64,000 nucleotides of DNA from Streptomyces sp. Ncost-T10-10d (GCF_900091955.1 NZ_FMDF01000168.1:1-64000); one strand, 5' to 3'; shown: positions 9,030-17,433, counted from the first letter of the stretch. Notes: generated from the letters alone by a model not told the origin. Made by a program: numbers and translations.

Positions 9030-9058
9030 CTTTGAGAACCTCAAAGGACTCCTTTGAG
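9030..9058. promoter_or_regulatory. CTTTGAG inverted/direct repeat cluster upstream of the symporter
   Basis: CTTTGAG (9030-9036), a 3-bp spacer and CTCAAAG (9040-9046) form a perfect inverted repeat. A third TTTGAG follows at 9053-9058. The 412-bp spacer 8797-9208 holds no gene. The cluster lies about 235 bp before the symporter start, a reasonable promoter position, and is AT-rich. The regulator is unknown. Confidence 0.45.
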
Positions 9059-9102
9059 TCGGAAAACGGTCCCAGGAGCGCCCGGCACACGCGCGGGAAC
9101 GA

Positions 9103-9146
9103 CGAAACCCCAGTACAGGAGCGCTCGCTCCGGCACCGGGGTTTCG
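9103..9146 (-). terminator. Hairpin terminator downstream of the DUF4229 gene
   Basis: CGAAACCCC (9103-9111) pairs with GGGGTTTCG (9138-9146), and the loop contains a secondary GGAGCG/CGCTCC-type pairing. It lies about 60 bp past the stop of the minus-strand DUF4229 gene. Confidence 0.65.
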
Positions 9147-9208
9147 TACGGAAACTGTGCGGGGTGTGAGGAACCTTACGTTGTCCTTACGTCATCCTCA
9201 CCGGGTCG

Positions 9209-9505
9209 TCACGAGGTGACGTGGTCCTCGCGGGTCCGGTTCTCTTCGAGCCGCGCCTTCGCGCGGTCGACCTTGGACACGATCTGCTCGGACATCTCGT
9301 CACGCTGCTTGCGCAGCAGCACGAAGCTGAGCGGCGCGGACAGGACCAGTGCGAGCAGGATCACCCAGATGAAATTGGAGCCACTCACCCCTGCGGGAAG
9401 CAGACCGAAGTGGACGGCCACGGCTGCGACGGCGAAGCAGCCGACGAAGATGCTGAGGCGCATCGCGGTGTACCGAATCGTCGCGCTCGGCTTGGCAGCG
9501 GACAC
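9209..9505 (-). CDS. DUF4229 family small membrane protein
   Basis: A 98-residue protein with two hydrophobic helices (about 14-34 and 45-63) followed by a charged, probably coiled-coil tail (LLRKQRDEMSEQIVSKVDRA). This is the layout of DUF4229 proteins in actinobacteria, whose role is unknown. The start is a GTG with GAGAGG 6 nt upstream. The gene is monocistronic and followed by a hairpin. Confidence 0.8.
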   Translation of the reverse strand: MSAAKPSATIRYTAMRLSIFVGCFAVAAVAVHFGLLPAGVSGSNFIWVILLALVLSAPLSFVLLRKQRDEMSEQIVSKVDRAKARLEENRTREDHVTS

Positions 9506-9648
9506 AGTTGGCCTCTCTCTCTACGTACGACAGTCCTGCGATCCTGCCCGACCAGTGAAGCATGCCCCGGAATCGATCACTTCGGAGGGCTGCACCAAAA
9601 GAGGGCCGACGGGCCGCGTGCCCGGCCGGTGGACCGGGGCCGAGGACC

Positions 9649-10173
9649 TCAGCCGAGCGGCAGCAGCATGATGATGTCGTCGCGGTCGTCGCCGTCCGCC
9701 ACCCGTATCGCGTCGGGCACCCGCCCGACCTCCTTGTACCCGCACGAGGCGTAGAAGCGGTCGACACCGGTGCCGCCACGGCAGGTGAGCCGGATCGCCT
9801 CGATCCCCTCCATCCCGCGTGCGGCCTCCGCCGCGGCATCCATCAGGTCGCGCCCGTAGCCCTTGCCCTGGTGACGGGGATGGACCATCACCGTGTAGAG
9901 CCAGAGCCAGTGGGTCATCAGCCGGTGTGTGTTGAAGGCCAGGAAGGCCGTGGCCGCGACGGCGCCCTCCTCGTCGTGACCGACCAGCAGCCGGGTCCGC
10001 CCCTCGGCCATGGCGACCAGGTGCTTGACCAGTTCGGGCCGGACGTCGTCGGCCGTGACGGGCGGTACGAAGCCGACCGCACCGCCCGCGTTGGAGACAT
10101 CGGTCCACAGCTCGGCGATGCCGTCCCGCAGAGTGCGGTCGAACGTGGGATCCAGCTCAAAAGTAAGCGCCAT
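9649..10173 (-). CDS. GNAT-family N-acetyltransferase
   Basis: A 174-residue acetyl-CoA-dependent transferase. The core motif VMVHPRHQGKGYGRDLMDAA holds the pyrophosphate loop, and RFYASCGYKEVGR is the usual C-terminal strand. There is no purine-rich Shine-Dalgarno before the ATG; an AT-rich GTTAAT lies 8 nt upstream, so the mRNA may be leaderless or nearly so. The substrate cannot be inferred. Confidence 0.88.
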   Translation of the reverse strand: MALTFELDPTFDRTLRDGIAELWTDVSNAGGAVGFVPPVTADDVRPELVKHLVAMAEGRTRLLVGHDEEGAVAATAFLAFNTHRLMTHWLWLYTVMVHPRHQGKGYGRDLMDAAAEAARGMEGIEAIRLTCRGGTGVDRFYASCGYKEVGRVPDAIRVADGDDRDDIIMLLPLG

Positions 10174-10227
10174 AGAGGGAGATTAACTATTACCGATCCT
10201 TCGCCTCAAGCCTTGTCCGGTACGCGA

Positions 10228-10256
10228 GAGAGCCCCGGCCGACGGCCAGGGCTCTC
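10228..10256 (-). terminator. Terminator downstream of mqnE
   Basis: A 13-nt stem with one mismatch (10228-10240 with 10244-10256) and a 3-nt loop lies 39 bp past the mqnE stop, isolating it from the GNAT gene promoter. Confidence 0.75.
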
Positions 10257-10294
10257 GTGCATCTGAACAACTGACGGCGCGGCAGCCGGACGGG

Positions 10295-11458
10295 TCAGAC
10301 GCGCATCGGCTGCGGCGACTCGCGGCGCTCCGCGTCCGGCCCCGGGTACTCGCGGATGATCTCGTACCGGGTGTTCCGCTCGACGGGGCGGAAGCCCGCG
10401 TCCCGGATCAGGTCCAGCAGATCGTCGCGGCCGAGCTTGTTCGGCGTGCCGTAGTTGTCCGCGTCGTGCGTGATCTTGTACTCGACGACCGAACCGTCCA
10501 TGTCGTCCGCGCCGTGCTGGAGCGCGAGCTGGGCGGTCTGCACCCCGTGCATCACCCAGAAGACCTTGACGTGCGGGACGTTGTCGAAGAGAAGACGCGA
10601 GACCGCGAAGGTCTTCAGCGCCTCGGCGCCGGTCGCCATCGTCGTCCGCGCCTGGAGCTTGTTGCGGACCTTGCCGTCCTTCATGTCCACGAAGTCGTGC
10701 TGGTAGCGCAGCGGGATGAAGACCTGGAAGCCGCCGGTCTCGTCCTGCAGCTCACGCAGCCGCAGGACATGGTCGACGCGGTGACGAGGCTCCTCGATGT
10801 GGCCGTACAGCATCGTCGCCGGGGTCTTCAGACCCTTCTCGTGGGCGAGGCGGTGGATGCGCGACCAGTCTTCCCAGTGGGTGTTGTGGTCCACGATGTG
10901 CTGGCGGATCTCCCAGTCGAAGATCTCCGCGCCGCCGCCGGTCAGCGACTCCAGACCGGCCTCGATCAGCTCGTCGAGGATCTCGGAGGCCGAGAGCCCG
11001 GAGATGGTCTCGAAGTGGTGGATCTCGGTGGCGGTGAACGCCTTGAGGGAGACCTGCGGCAGGGCCTCCTTCAGCGCACTGAGCGAGCGCGGGTAGTAAC
11101 GCCACGGCAGGGTGGGGTGCAGCCCGTTGACGATGTGCAGCTCGGTGAGGTTCTCGCCCTCCATCGCCTTCGCCAGCCGGACGGCCTCCTCGATGCGCAT
11201 GGTGTACGCGTCCTTCTCGCCCGGCTTGCGCTGGAACGAGCAGTACGCGCACGACGCGGTGCACACATTGGTCATGTTGAGGTGCCGGTTGACGTTGAAG
11301 TGCACGACGTCGCCGTTCTTGCGCGTACGCACCTCGTGCGCGAGGCCGCCGAGCCAGGCCAGGTCGTCCGACTCGTAGAGGGCGATGCCGTCCTCACGGG
11401 TCAGCCGCTCCCCTGCGCGGACCTTCTCCTCCAGCTCGCGCTTGAGCCCAACGTCCAT
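10295..11458 (-). CDS. mqnE: Aminofutalosine synthase MqnE (radical SAM)
   Basis: This 387-residue radical SAM enzyme carries the cluster-binding CTASCAYC in the N-terminal third, then the long barrel typical of the MqnE/MqnC/CofH group. MqnE joins 3-[(1-carboxyvinyl)oxy]benzoate to SAM, giving aminofutalosine, the entry step of the futalosine menaquinone route. Close relatives such as CofH share the fold. The nearby ubiX-, ubiA- and ubiD-like genes are the Streptomyces menaquinone context and favour MqnE. The ATG at 11458 was chosen because GGGAGG lies 7 nt upstream. An Lrp regulator gene precedes it by 89 bp on the same strand. Confidence 0.92.
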   Translation of the reverse strand: MDVGLKRELEEKVRAGERLTREDGIALYESDDLAWLGGLAHEVRTRKNGDVVHFNVNRHLNMTNVCTASCAYCSFQRKPGEKDAYTMRIEEAVRLAKAMEGENLTELHIVNGLHPTLPWRYYPRSLSALKEALPQVSLKAFTATEIHHFETISGLSASEILDELIEAGLESLTGGGAEIFDWEIRQHIVDHNTHWEDWSRIHRLAHEKGLKTPATMLYGHIEEPRHRVDHVLRLRELQDETGGFQVFIPLRYQHDFVDMKDGKVRNKLQARTTMATGAEALKTFAVSRLLFDNVPHVKVFWVMHGVQTAQLALQHGADDMDGSVVEYKITHDADNYGTPNKLGRDDLLDLIRDAGFRPVERNTRYEIIREYPGPDAERRESPQPMRV

Positions 11459-11547
11459 GCGGCTGCCTCCCAGTTGTCGACGCGCTGTGCCTTCCCGGTG
11501 ATACCGGGCGAAACCCCCGGTCACCCGGGGGCTCCACCACGTTACGC

Positions 11548-12003
11548 CTACGCCTCCTCGGGAAGTTCCCCGACCCGGTTCTCCCACTTGGTGGAGAGCA
11601 CGATCGTGGTGCGCGTGCGCGAGACGCCCTTTGTGCCGCTGAGCCGGCGGATGGTCTTCTCCAGGCCGTCCACGTCACCGACCCGCACCTTGAGCATGTA
11701 CGAGTCGTCGCCGGCGATGAACCAGGCGTCCTCGATCTCCGCGAGGTCCTTCAGCCGGCGCGCCACGTCCTCGTGATCGGCGGCATCGGAGAGCGAGATG
11801 CCGATCAGGGCCGTGACCCCGAGCCCCAGGGACGCGGCGTCGACGGTGGCGCGGTAGCCGGTGATGACACCGGCGGTTTCCAGCCGGTTGATGCGGTCGG
11901 TGACGCTGGGCCCGGAGAGCCCGACGAGCCGCCCCAGCTCGGCGTACGAGGCCCTGCCGTTCTCCCTGAGTGCCTGGATGAGCTGCCTGTCCACCGCGTC
12001 CAT
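11548..12003 (-). CDS. Lrp/AsnC-family transcriptional regulator
   Basis: A 151-residue regulator with an N-terminal AsnC-type helix-turn-helix (YAELGRLVGLSGPSVTDRIN) and a C-terminal RAM ligand-binding domain (AWFIAGDDSYMLKV). The ATG at 12003 has GGAAGG about 10 nt upstream. A second ATG at 12021 lacks a Shine-Dalgarno but has GATACT 8 nt before it and could serve a leaderless message. It lies between mqnE and the other late menaquinone genes and is divergent from a 44-aa protein gene. It may be autoregulated by an amino acid. Confidence 0.92.
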   Translation of the reverse strand: MDAVDRQLIQALRENGRASYAELGRLVGLSGPSVTDRINRLETAGVITGYRATVDAASLGLGVTALIGISLSDAADHEDVARRLKDLAEIEDAWFIAGDDSYMLKVRVGDVDGLEKTIRRLSGTKGVSRTRTTIVLSTKWENRVGELPEEA

Positions 12004-12048
12004 GTGACTGAAACCTTCCATTGTTCAGCAGTATCGCGAGTTTACGTG

Positions 12049-12081
12049 TAGAATCTAAGGCATGCAGGCTTCAGGGCCTGC
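12049..12081 (+). promoter_or_regulatory. Promoter and small hairpin in the lrp divergent spacer
   Basis: TAGAAT at 12049-12054 is a good -10 element reading rightward to the 44-aa gene. Just downstream, GCAGGC (12064-12069) and GCCTGC (12076-12081) form a small inverted repeat that could be an operator or a leader hairpin. Confidence 0.4.
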
Positions 12082-12135
12082 AAATCTTCCCGAGTATCCA
12101 AAAAATGCTTTCGAATCTTCAGGAGTGAGAACACC

Positions 12136-12270
12136 GTGTACACGATCGAGATGGCCTACGCCCGAATGCGCGAGCTGCAGGACCTGGCCAACCGCTCGCG
12201 TGCCCACCAGCCCGCCGCCGCGCACCGGGTCGACCGGACCCGCACCCCGCGCGCCAAGAAGAAGCGCTGA
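12136..12270 (+). CDS. Small basic protein of 44 residues, function unknown
   Basis: A GTG at 12136 with AGGAG 10 nt upstream opens a 44-residue frame beginning VYTIEMAYARMRELQDLANR and ending in the very basic TPRAKKKR. An upstream -10 element (12049-12054), a clear ribosome binding site, strong GC3 bias and an amphipathic N-terminal helix all argue for a real gene. It sits between the divergent lrp gene and convergent ubiX, 8 bp from the ubiX stop. I do not recognise the family. The basic tail suggests nucleic-acid or membrane contact. Confidence 0.6.
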   Translation: MYTIEMAYARMRELQDLANRSRAHQPAAAHRVDRTRTPRAKKKR

Positions 12271-12278
12271 CCACAGGC

Positions 12279-12953
12279 TCAGCCCCCGGAGCCGCGAGAG
12301 CCGCCACCGAGCTCTCCCTCCCACCGGCGGTACAGGTCGTGCGGCACCCCAGCCGCGTCCAGCACCCGCCCCGCGACGAAATCCACCAGATCCTGGATGT
12401 GCGTCGCTCCCGCATAGAACGCCGGAGAGGCGGGCAGTACGACGGCGCCCGCCTCGTCCAGGCTCACCAGATGCTTCAGCGTCTGCCCGTTCAGCGGTGT
12501 CTCCCGCACCGTGACGACCAGCTTCCGCCGCTCCTTGAGCGTCACGCTCGCGGCCCGCTGGAGCAGATCCTTCGAGAGTCCGAGCGCCACCCCGGCCACA
12601 CATGCCGTCGAGGCCGGGACGATCAGCATCCCCTTCGCCGGGTACGACCCCGAGGACGGCCCGGCGGCGAGGTCACCGGCCGCCCAGTGCCGTACGCCCT
12701 CGACGTCCACATCGAAGGTGTGCGGCTTCCCGTCCGCCCCACGCGCCAGCCAGCTGCGCAGATCCTCCTGCCAGTGCGCGTCGCGGAACGCGATTCCGGT
12801 CTCGTCCAGCAGCGTCAGCCGTGACGCCCGGCTCACCACCAGATCGACGCTCTCCCCCGCGGCCAGCAGACCGCGCAGCACGGCGGCGGCGAATGGGGTG
12901 CCCGAAGCGCCTGAAACCCCGACAATCCAAGGCTGCCGCTGGTGCTGACTCAC
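12279..12953 (-). CDS. ubiX: UbiX-family flavin prenyltransferase (MqnM-like)
   Basis: A 224-residue flavoprotein with the N-terminal GVSGASGTPFAAAVLRGL FMN-binding loop. The rest follows the UbiX layout: STACVAGVALGLSKDLLQRAA, then LVVTVRETPLNGQTLKHL and PASPAFYAGA. It would make prenylated FMN for the UbiD-like decarboxylase encoded at 14690-16147. The GTG at 12953 has GGGA 6 nt upstream and matches the family start; the open frame extends further upstream but lacks conservation. A rhomboid gene on the opposite strand separates it from mqnP/mqnL. Confidence 0.93.
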   Translation of the reverse strand: MSQHQRQPWIVGVSGASGTPFAAAVLRGLLAAGESVDLVVSRASRLTLLDETGIAFRDAHWQEDLRSWLARGADGKPHTFDVDVEGVRHWAAGDLAAGPSSGSYPAKGMLIVPASTACVAGVALGLSKDLLQRAASVTLKERRKLVVTVRETPLNGQTLKHLVSLDEAGAVVLPASPAFYAGATHIQDLVDFVAGRVLDAAGVPHDLYRRWEGELGGGSRGSGG

Positions 12954-13079
12954 TGAAGTCCCGGAATCCACACAGCCGAGCCTATCCGGCTGCCCGAACC
13001 CGGAACCGAGTAAGGTGCCCCAGCCGTTCTGAGGGGTGGAGGCAGGGGCGACAGCAGGAGACCGGCAGGGGAGGGCGCG

Positions 13080-13715
13080 ATGGCCGCATCGCCAGATCGA
13101 ATCGCACCGGCGTGGAGCACGGGCGACCGCGCGAAGGCCGCGGCCAAGCTGATGCTGGGCTGGGTGGCGTTCCTCTGGATACTCGAAGTCGTCGACGTGT
13201 CGAGCGGCCATTCACTGGACACGTACGGCATCGAACCGCGCCGGCCGGCCGAACTGCTGGACGTCGTGCCCGCGTCCTTCATCCACTTCGGCTTCGGCCA
13301 TGTCGCCTCCAACAGCGTGCCGCTGCTGGTCTTCGGCTTCCTGGCCGCGCTGGGCGGCATACGCCGGTTCGTGGCCGTGGCCGCGCTGATCACCGTGGTG
13401 GACGGTCTCGGGGTCTGGCTGGTCTCGCCGGCCGGCTCCAACACGGCGGGCGCGTCCGGGCTGGTCTTCGGCCTCTTCGGCTATCTGCTGGTCCGTGGCT
13501 TCGTGGACCGCAGAGTGCTGGATATCGGCGTCGGGCTGGTGATCGGCGCGATATGGGGCTCGTCGATCCTGCTGGGGATCTCCCCCGCCAACACCTCGGT
13601 CAGCTGGCAGGGCCACCTGTTCGGACTGGCGGCGGGCGTGGCGGCGGCGTTCGTCTTCCGCCGCCCCGCGCGCGGTCGGGGCACGGTGCCGCCCGCCCGG
13701 CCGCTCATACCGTAG
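13080..13715 (+). CDS. Rhomboid-family intramembrane serine protease
   Basis: A 211-residue, six-helix membrane protein with all rhomboid hallmarks: HFGFGHVASN (His74, Asn78), the catalytic serine in GASG (Ser126), and the catalytic histidine in WQGHLFGLAAG (His179). It would cleave membrane-spanning substrates within the bilayer; the substrate is unknown. GGGGAGGG lies 4-5 nt before the ATG. It is oriented opposite to the menaquinone genes on both sides, so shared regulation is not indicated. Confidence 0.93.
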   Translation: MAASPDRIAPAWSTGDRAKAAAKLMLGWVAFLWILEVVDVSSGHSLDTYGIEPRRPAELLDVVPASFIHFGFGHVASNSVPLLVFGFLAALGGIRRFVAVAALITVVDGLGVWLVSPAGSNTAGASGLVFGLFGYLLVRGFVDRRVLDIGVGLVIGAIWGSSILLGISPANTSVSWQGHLFGLAAGVAAAFVFRRPARGRGTVPPARPLIP

Positions 13716-13775
13716 AGCGCGGACGGATCCCCTGGTGTCCTGGCCTTGATCCGCCGGACACGACCCCGGGCAGGC

Positions 13776-14693
13776 TCAGACCGTCAGACCCCGCACCAGC
13801 AGATCCAGCAGCGCGCACGCGAACAGCGCTATTCCGATGAACCCGTTGACCGAGAAGAACGCCCGGTTCAGCCGGGACAGATCGTGCGGCCGCACCACCC
13901 GGTGCTCGTACACGAAGGCGACGGCGACGATCACCATGCCGATCCAGTAGAACAGTCCGGCCTCCGTGGCCAGCCCGAACCAGACGAGCAGCCCGGTCGT
14001 CACCACATGGCAGACCCGCGCACCCCACAGCGCGGCGGGAATCCCGAACCGGGCCGGCACCGACAGCACCCCGTGCGCCCGGTCCGCCTGGACGTCCTGG
14101 CAGCCGAAGATCAGGTCGAAGCCACCGATCCAGATCCCGACCGCGAGACCGAGGATCACCGCGTCCCACGACCAGCTGCCGGTCACGGCCAGCCAGGCGC
14201 CGATCGGCCCTATGGCCTGCGCGATCCCCAGGATGGCGTGCGGGTAGTGGGTGAACCGCTTCCCGTACGGATAGACCACCATCGGCACGACGGCGACCGG
14301 CGCGAGCGCCAGACAGAGCGGGTTCAGCAGAGCCGCCGCCCCGAGGAAGGCGACAACGGCGACGAGCGCCCCCGTCCACGCCGACTTCACGGACACCGCC
14401 CCGGTGACCAGTTCCCGGCTCGCGGTGCGCGGATTACGGGCGTCGATCTCCCGGTCGATGATCCGGTTGCAGGCCATCGCGAACGTCCGCAGCCCCACCA
14501 TCGCGATGGTGACGAGCAGCAGCGTGACCCAGTGGATGGACTTGTCCGCCTGGAACATCGCGGTCAGGGCGGCGATGTACGCGAAGGGCAGCGCGAAGAC
14601 CGAGTGCTCGATCATCACGAGCCGCAGAAACGCCTTGACCTTGCTGTTCGGTTGTACGGGCCCTGAGCCCAGTGCTGCTTCGGCGGCGCTCAC
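13776..14693 (-). CDS. mqnP: UbiA-type prenyltransferase of menaquinone synthesis (MqnP)
   Basis: A 305-residue integral membrane prenyltransferase. Both Asp-rich prenyl-diphosphate motifs are present: NRIIDREIDARN and DVQADRAHG. It would transfer the polyprenyl chain to the naphthoate ring of the futalosine pathway. The GTG start at 14693 overlaps the mqnL stop by 4 bp (GTGA), so translation is coupled. The open frame upstream of this GTG is only the shadow of mqnL. Confidence 0.93.
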   Translation of the reverse strand: MSAAEAALGSGPVQPNSKVKAFLRLVMIEHSVFALPFAYIAALTAMFQADKSIHWVTLLLVTIAMVGLRTFAMACNRIIDREIDARNPRTASRELVTGAVSVKSAWTGALVAVVAFLGAAALLNPLCLALAPVAVVPMVVYPYGKRFTHYPHAILGIAQAIGPIGAWLAVTGSWSWDAVILGLAVGIWIGGFDLIFGCQDVQADRAHGVLSVPARFGIPAALWGARVCHVVTTGLLVWFGLATEAGLFYWIGMVIVAVAFVYEHRVVRPHDLSRLNRAFFSVNGFIGIALFACALLDLLVRGLTV

Positions 14694-16147
14694 AGTCCGT
14701 ATTCCTTCCACCGGCGGTCGACCTTCGCCGCCGTCCGCGGGTCGGACTCGACCATGTTCGGCCAGCCCCCGTCCCGTGTGTAACCCTCCTCGGGCCACTT
14801 CTTCGTCGCGTCGATGCCCGCCTTGCCGCCCCAGAACTGCTGGTAGGAAGCATGGTCGAGGTGATCGACGGGCCCCTCGGTGACGGTGAGGTCGCGCGCG
14901 TAGTCCGTATTGCCGAGCGCCCGCCACGCCACCTCGTGCAGATCGTGGACGTCGCAGTCGGAGTCCACGACGACGATCAGCTTGGTCAGCGACATCATGT
15001 GCGCACCCCAGATGGCACTCATCACCTTCTGGGCGTGCTTCGGGTACTTCTTGTCGATCGAGACGATCGCACAGTTGTGGAAGCCGCCCGCCTCCGGCAG
15101 GTGGTAGTCCACGATGTCCGGCACGATGATCTTGAGGAGCGGCAGGAAGAACCGCTCCGTGGCCCGCCCCAGCGGCCCGTCCTCGGTCGGCGGCCGGCCC
15201 ACCACGATCGACTGCAGCAGCGGACGTTTCCGCATGGTCACGCAGTCGATGGTCAGTGCGGGGAACGGTTCCTGCGGCGTGTAGAAGCCGGTGTGGTCGC
15301 CGAACGGCCCCTCGGGAAGCATCTTCCCGGGCTCCAGCCACCCCTCGATGACGACCTCCGCCTGTGCCGGGACCTGCAACGGCACGGTCTTGCAGTCGAC
15401 CATCTCGATCCGCTTGCCCTGGATGAACCCGGCGAAGAGGTACTCGTCGATGTCCCCCGGCAGCGGCGCCGTGGAGGCGTACGTCACCGCGGGCGGCGCC
15501 CCGAACGCGATCGCGACCGGCAGCCGCTCCCCGCGCTTGGCGGCGACCTGGTAGTGGTTGCGGCTGTCCTTGTGGATCTGCCAGTGCATCCCGATGGTGC
15601 GCCGGTCGTGACGCTGGAGCCGGTACAGGCCCAGGTTCCGCACACCCGTCTCCGGGTGCTTGGTATGGGTGAGCCCCAGATTGAAGAACGATCCGCCGTC
15701 CTCGGGCCAGGTGAAGAGCGCGGGCAGCTGGTCCAGATCCACGTCATCGCCGGTGAGCACGACCTCCTGCACGGGCGCGCTCTCGGACTTCACCTTCTTC
15801 GGCGGCACATGCACCATCGAGCCGAGCTTCCCGAATGCCTCCCGCACCCCGACGAAGCCGTGCGGCAGCTCCGGCTTGAGCAACCCGCCGATCTTGTCGC
15901 TGATATCGGCGTACGACTTCAGCCCGAGTGCCTTGAGCAGCCGCTTGTCGGTCCCGAAGACATTCATGGCCAGGGGCATCGAGGACCCCTTGACGTTCTC
16001 GAAGAGCAACGCGGGCCCGCCCGCCTTGTTCACCCGGTCGACGATCTCGCCGACCTCCAGATACGGGTCGACCTCGGCCTTGATGCGCTTGAGCTCGCCC
16101 TCGCGCTCCAGGGCCCGGAGGAGGGAACGAAGATCGTCGTAAGCCAT
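14690..16147 (-). CDS. mqnL: UbiD-family decarboxylase of menaquinone synthesis (MqnL-like)
   Basis: A 485-residue UbiD-type, prenyl-FMN-dependent decarboxylase. Typical segments include GPALLFENVKGSSMPLAMNV near the start, PEGPFGDHTGFYTP, and the C-terminal VVVDSDCDVHDLHEVAWRAL. It would remove the ring carboxylate before or after prenylation. It forms a translationally coupled pair with mqnP and needs the cofactor made by the UbiX-like protein nearby. The ATG at 16147 begins AYDDLRSLLRALEREGELKR, the conserved UbiD N-terminus. Confidence 0.93.
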   Translation of the reverse strand: MAYDDLRSLLRALEREGELKRIKAEVDPYLEVGEIVDRVNKAGGPALLFENVKGSSMPLAMNVFGTDKRLLKALGLKSYADISDKIGGLLKPELPHGFVGVREAFGKLGSMVHVPPKKVKSESAPVQEVVLTGDDVDLDQLPALFTWPEDGGSFFNLGLTHTKHPETGVRNLGLYRLQRHDRRTIGMHWQIHKDSRNHYQVAAKRGERLPVAIAFGAPPAVTYASTAPLPGDIDEYLFAGFIQGKRIEMVDCKTVPLQVPAQAEVVIEGWLEPGKMLPEGPFGDHTGFYTPQEPFPALTIDCVTMRKRPLLQSIVVGRPPTEDGPLGRATERFFLPLLKIIVPDIVDYHLPEAGGFHNCAIVSIDKKYPKHAQKVMSAIWGAHMMSLTKLIVVVDSDCDVHDLHEVAWRALGNTDYARDLTVTEGPVDHLDHASYQQFWGGKAGIDATKKWPEEGYTRDGGWPNMVESDPRTAAKVDRRWKEYGL

Positions 16148-16256
16148 GCCGTCCAGTTTGTCATCACCCCGGTGGATCACCTGGGGTGCCCCACCTCTCC
16201 GCCTCTCCACAACATGGACGCGCGCGTTGAGGGTGGCCTCGATCGAAGCGACGTCA

Positions 16257-16477
16257 TCAGAGGATGGGCGGCCTGCCGGCGAAAGCGAGTCGCGCCACGA
16301 TGTCCCGGCTCATCGGTGACCGCTCGCCCCGGCCGCCGCGCAGTCCCTCCCTGAGGCCGTCGAGGGGGCCCGTAGCGTGGCGCGGTCGCGAAACCGCCAC
16401 AGGGTCAGCAGGGCCCAGGTGGCGAGATACTTGGCCGGTCGGAGACGGATGTGCGGTCGGTCACGCAGGACTGGCAG
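16257..16477 (-). pseudogene. Truncated, frameshifted 3' remnant of a GT2 glycosyltransferase gene
   Basis: Read leftward, this stretch encodes LPVLRDRPHIRLRPAKYLAT and then WALLTLWRFRDRATLRAP. One added base in the five-base run at 16364-16368 continues the frame into LDGLREGLRGGRGERSPM, then SRDIVARLAFAGRPPIL and a stop. That ending resembles the C-terminus of many Streptomyces GT2 rhamnosyl/galactosyl-type transferases (recognised by eye). The upstream ~250 codons are missing; the lysR gene occupies the place and overlaps the remnant by 17 bp. I infer a deletion or insertion that removed the 5' part of the gene. It fills the 313-bp gap left of lysR, which otherwise holds nothing. Confidence 0.45.
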
Positions 16478-17417
16478 CGGCTGGCCTGCCTGGCAGTCGT
16501 TGTTCGGGCACCGCTGATTGATGCATCGCCTGCTCGCGGAGGGCCTCGATGAACGTGGTGACGTGTGGGTGGTCGCGACGGCGGCCGATCGTGGCAACGC
16601 CGATGTGCCGGGTCGGAGTCGGCGGCTGGATCGGGACGGCGCGCAGACCCGGCACCGTCGGGACGAACGCGATGGAAGGGATCAGGGAGATTCCCATTCC
16701 CGCGGCGACGAGCGAGCGGGCAAAGAAGTAGTCGGTGGTGGTGCCGCGTACTTCCGGTTCGAAGCCTGCGCGCTCGGCGTAGCGGCGCAGGTATGTCTCG
16801 GTCTTGAGGCAGCCGAGTACCCAGGGCTCGGCCGCCAGCTCGGTGATGTCGAGCGAATCGCGGTCGGCGAGTCGGTGCTCCTCGTGCATGACGACGTGCA
16901 GGGGGTCTTCCAGGAGTGCGGCCCACCGCAGGCTGGAGCCGGCGCCCGGCCCGACGGGCAGCGGGCCGTCGAAATGGTAGGCGAGTGCGAGGTCGACGGC
17001 GCCCTGTCGGACGAGGGGCAGGGTCTCTTCGGGCTCGCCCTCCTTGACGTGGAGCAGGGTGCGGGGATGGGTTGCCATGAGCCGAGGGAGAGCGCCGGGC
17101 AGCAGGTGCCTGCCGCCGCTGGTGAAGGTGGCGACGGTGAGCTGTTCGTGACCCGTGCCGAGTTGCTCGACCTGTTGCTTTGCCTGTTCGAGCTCGGCTG
17201 CGACGGACTCGGCGGCCCCGACCATGATCTGGCCGGCCTGAGTGAGGGTTACCCCGCGCGTACTACGTGCCACGACCTGGGCACCGAGGCTGCGTTCCAA
17301 CACCGCTACGTGCTGGGAAACGGCGGAGGGGGTGAGATGGAGAGCTGTCGCCGCCTTGCTGAAGCTGCCGTGGTCCGCCACCGCTCGCAGGACGCGGAGC
17401 CGCTGCACATCGATCAA
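16461..17417 (-). CDS. LysR-family transcriptional regulator
   Basis: A 318-residue LysR regulator. The winged helix-turn-helix is FSKAATALHLTPSAVSQHVA (about 19-38), followed by the periplasmic-binding-like effector domain. The start is a TTG at 17417 with AAGGAA 5 nt upstream. It is divergent from a broken epimerase gene and an aldo/keto reductase gene, the classic arrangement for a LysR protein controlling its neighbour. A GTATT-4-AATAC repeat overlaps its own start region. Confidence 0.92.
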   Translation of the reverse strand: MIDVQRLRVLRAVADHGSFSKAATALHLTPSAVSQHVAVLERSLGAQVVARSTRGVTLTQAGQIMVGAAESVAAELEQAKQQVEQLGTGHEQLTVATFTSGGRHLLPGALPRLMATHPRTLLHVKEGEPEETLPLVRQGAVDLALAYHFDGPLPVGPGAGSSLRWAALLEDPLHVVMHEEHRLADRDSLDITELAAEPWVLGCLKTETYLRRYAERAGFEPEVRGTTTDYFFARSLVAAGMGISLIPSIAFVPTVPGLRAVPIQPPTPTRHIGVATIGRRRDHPHVTTFIEALREQAMHQSAVPEQRLPGRPAAASPA

Positions 17418-17419
17418 CA

Positions 17420-17433
17420 GTATTCCTTAATAC
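17420..17433. promoter_or_regulatory. LysR-type inverted repeat in the divergent spacer
   Basis: GTATT-CCTT-AATAC is a perfect 14-bp inverted repeat immediately upstream of the lysR start. It includes part of the ribosome binding region, a position suited to autorepression. Confidence 0.4.

Noticed and set aside
13716..13775. CGGATC/GATCCG pairing between the rhomboid gene and mqnP
   Set aside because: Only 6 bp with an 18-nt loop; too weak to call a terminator although a convergent spacer would be the right place.
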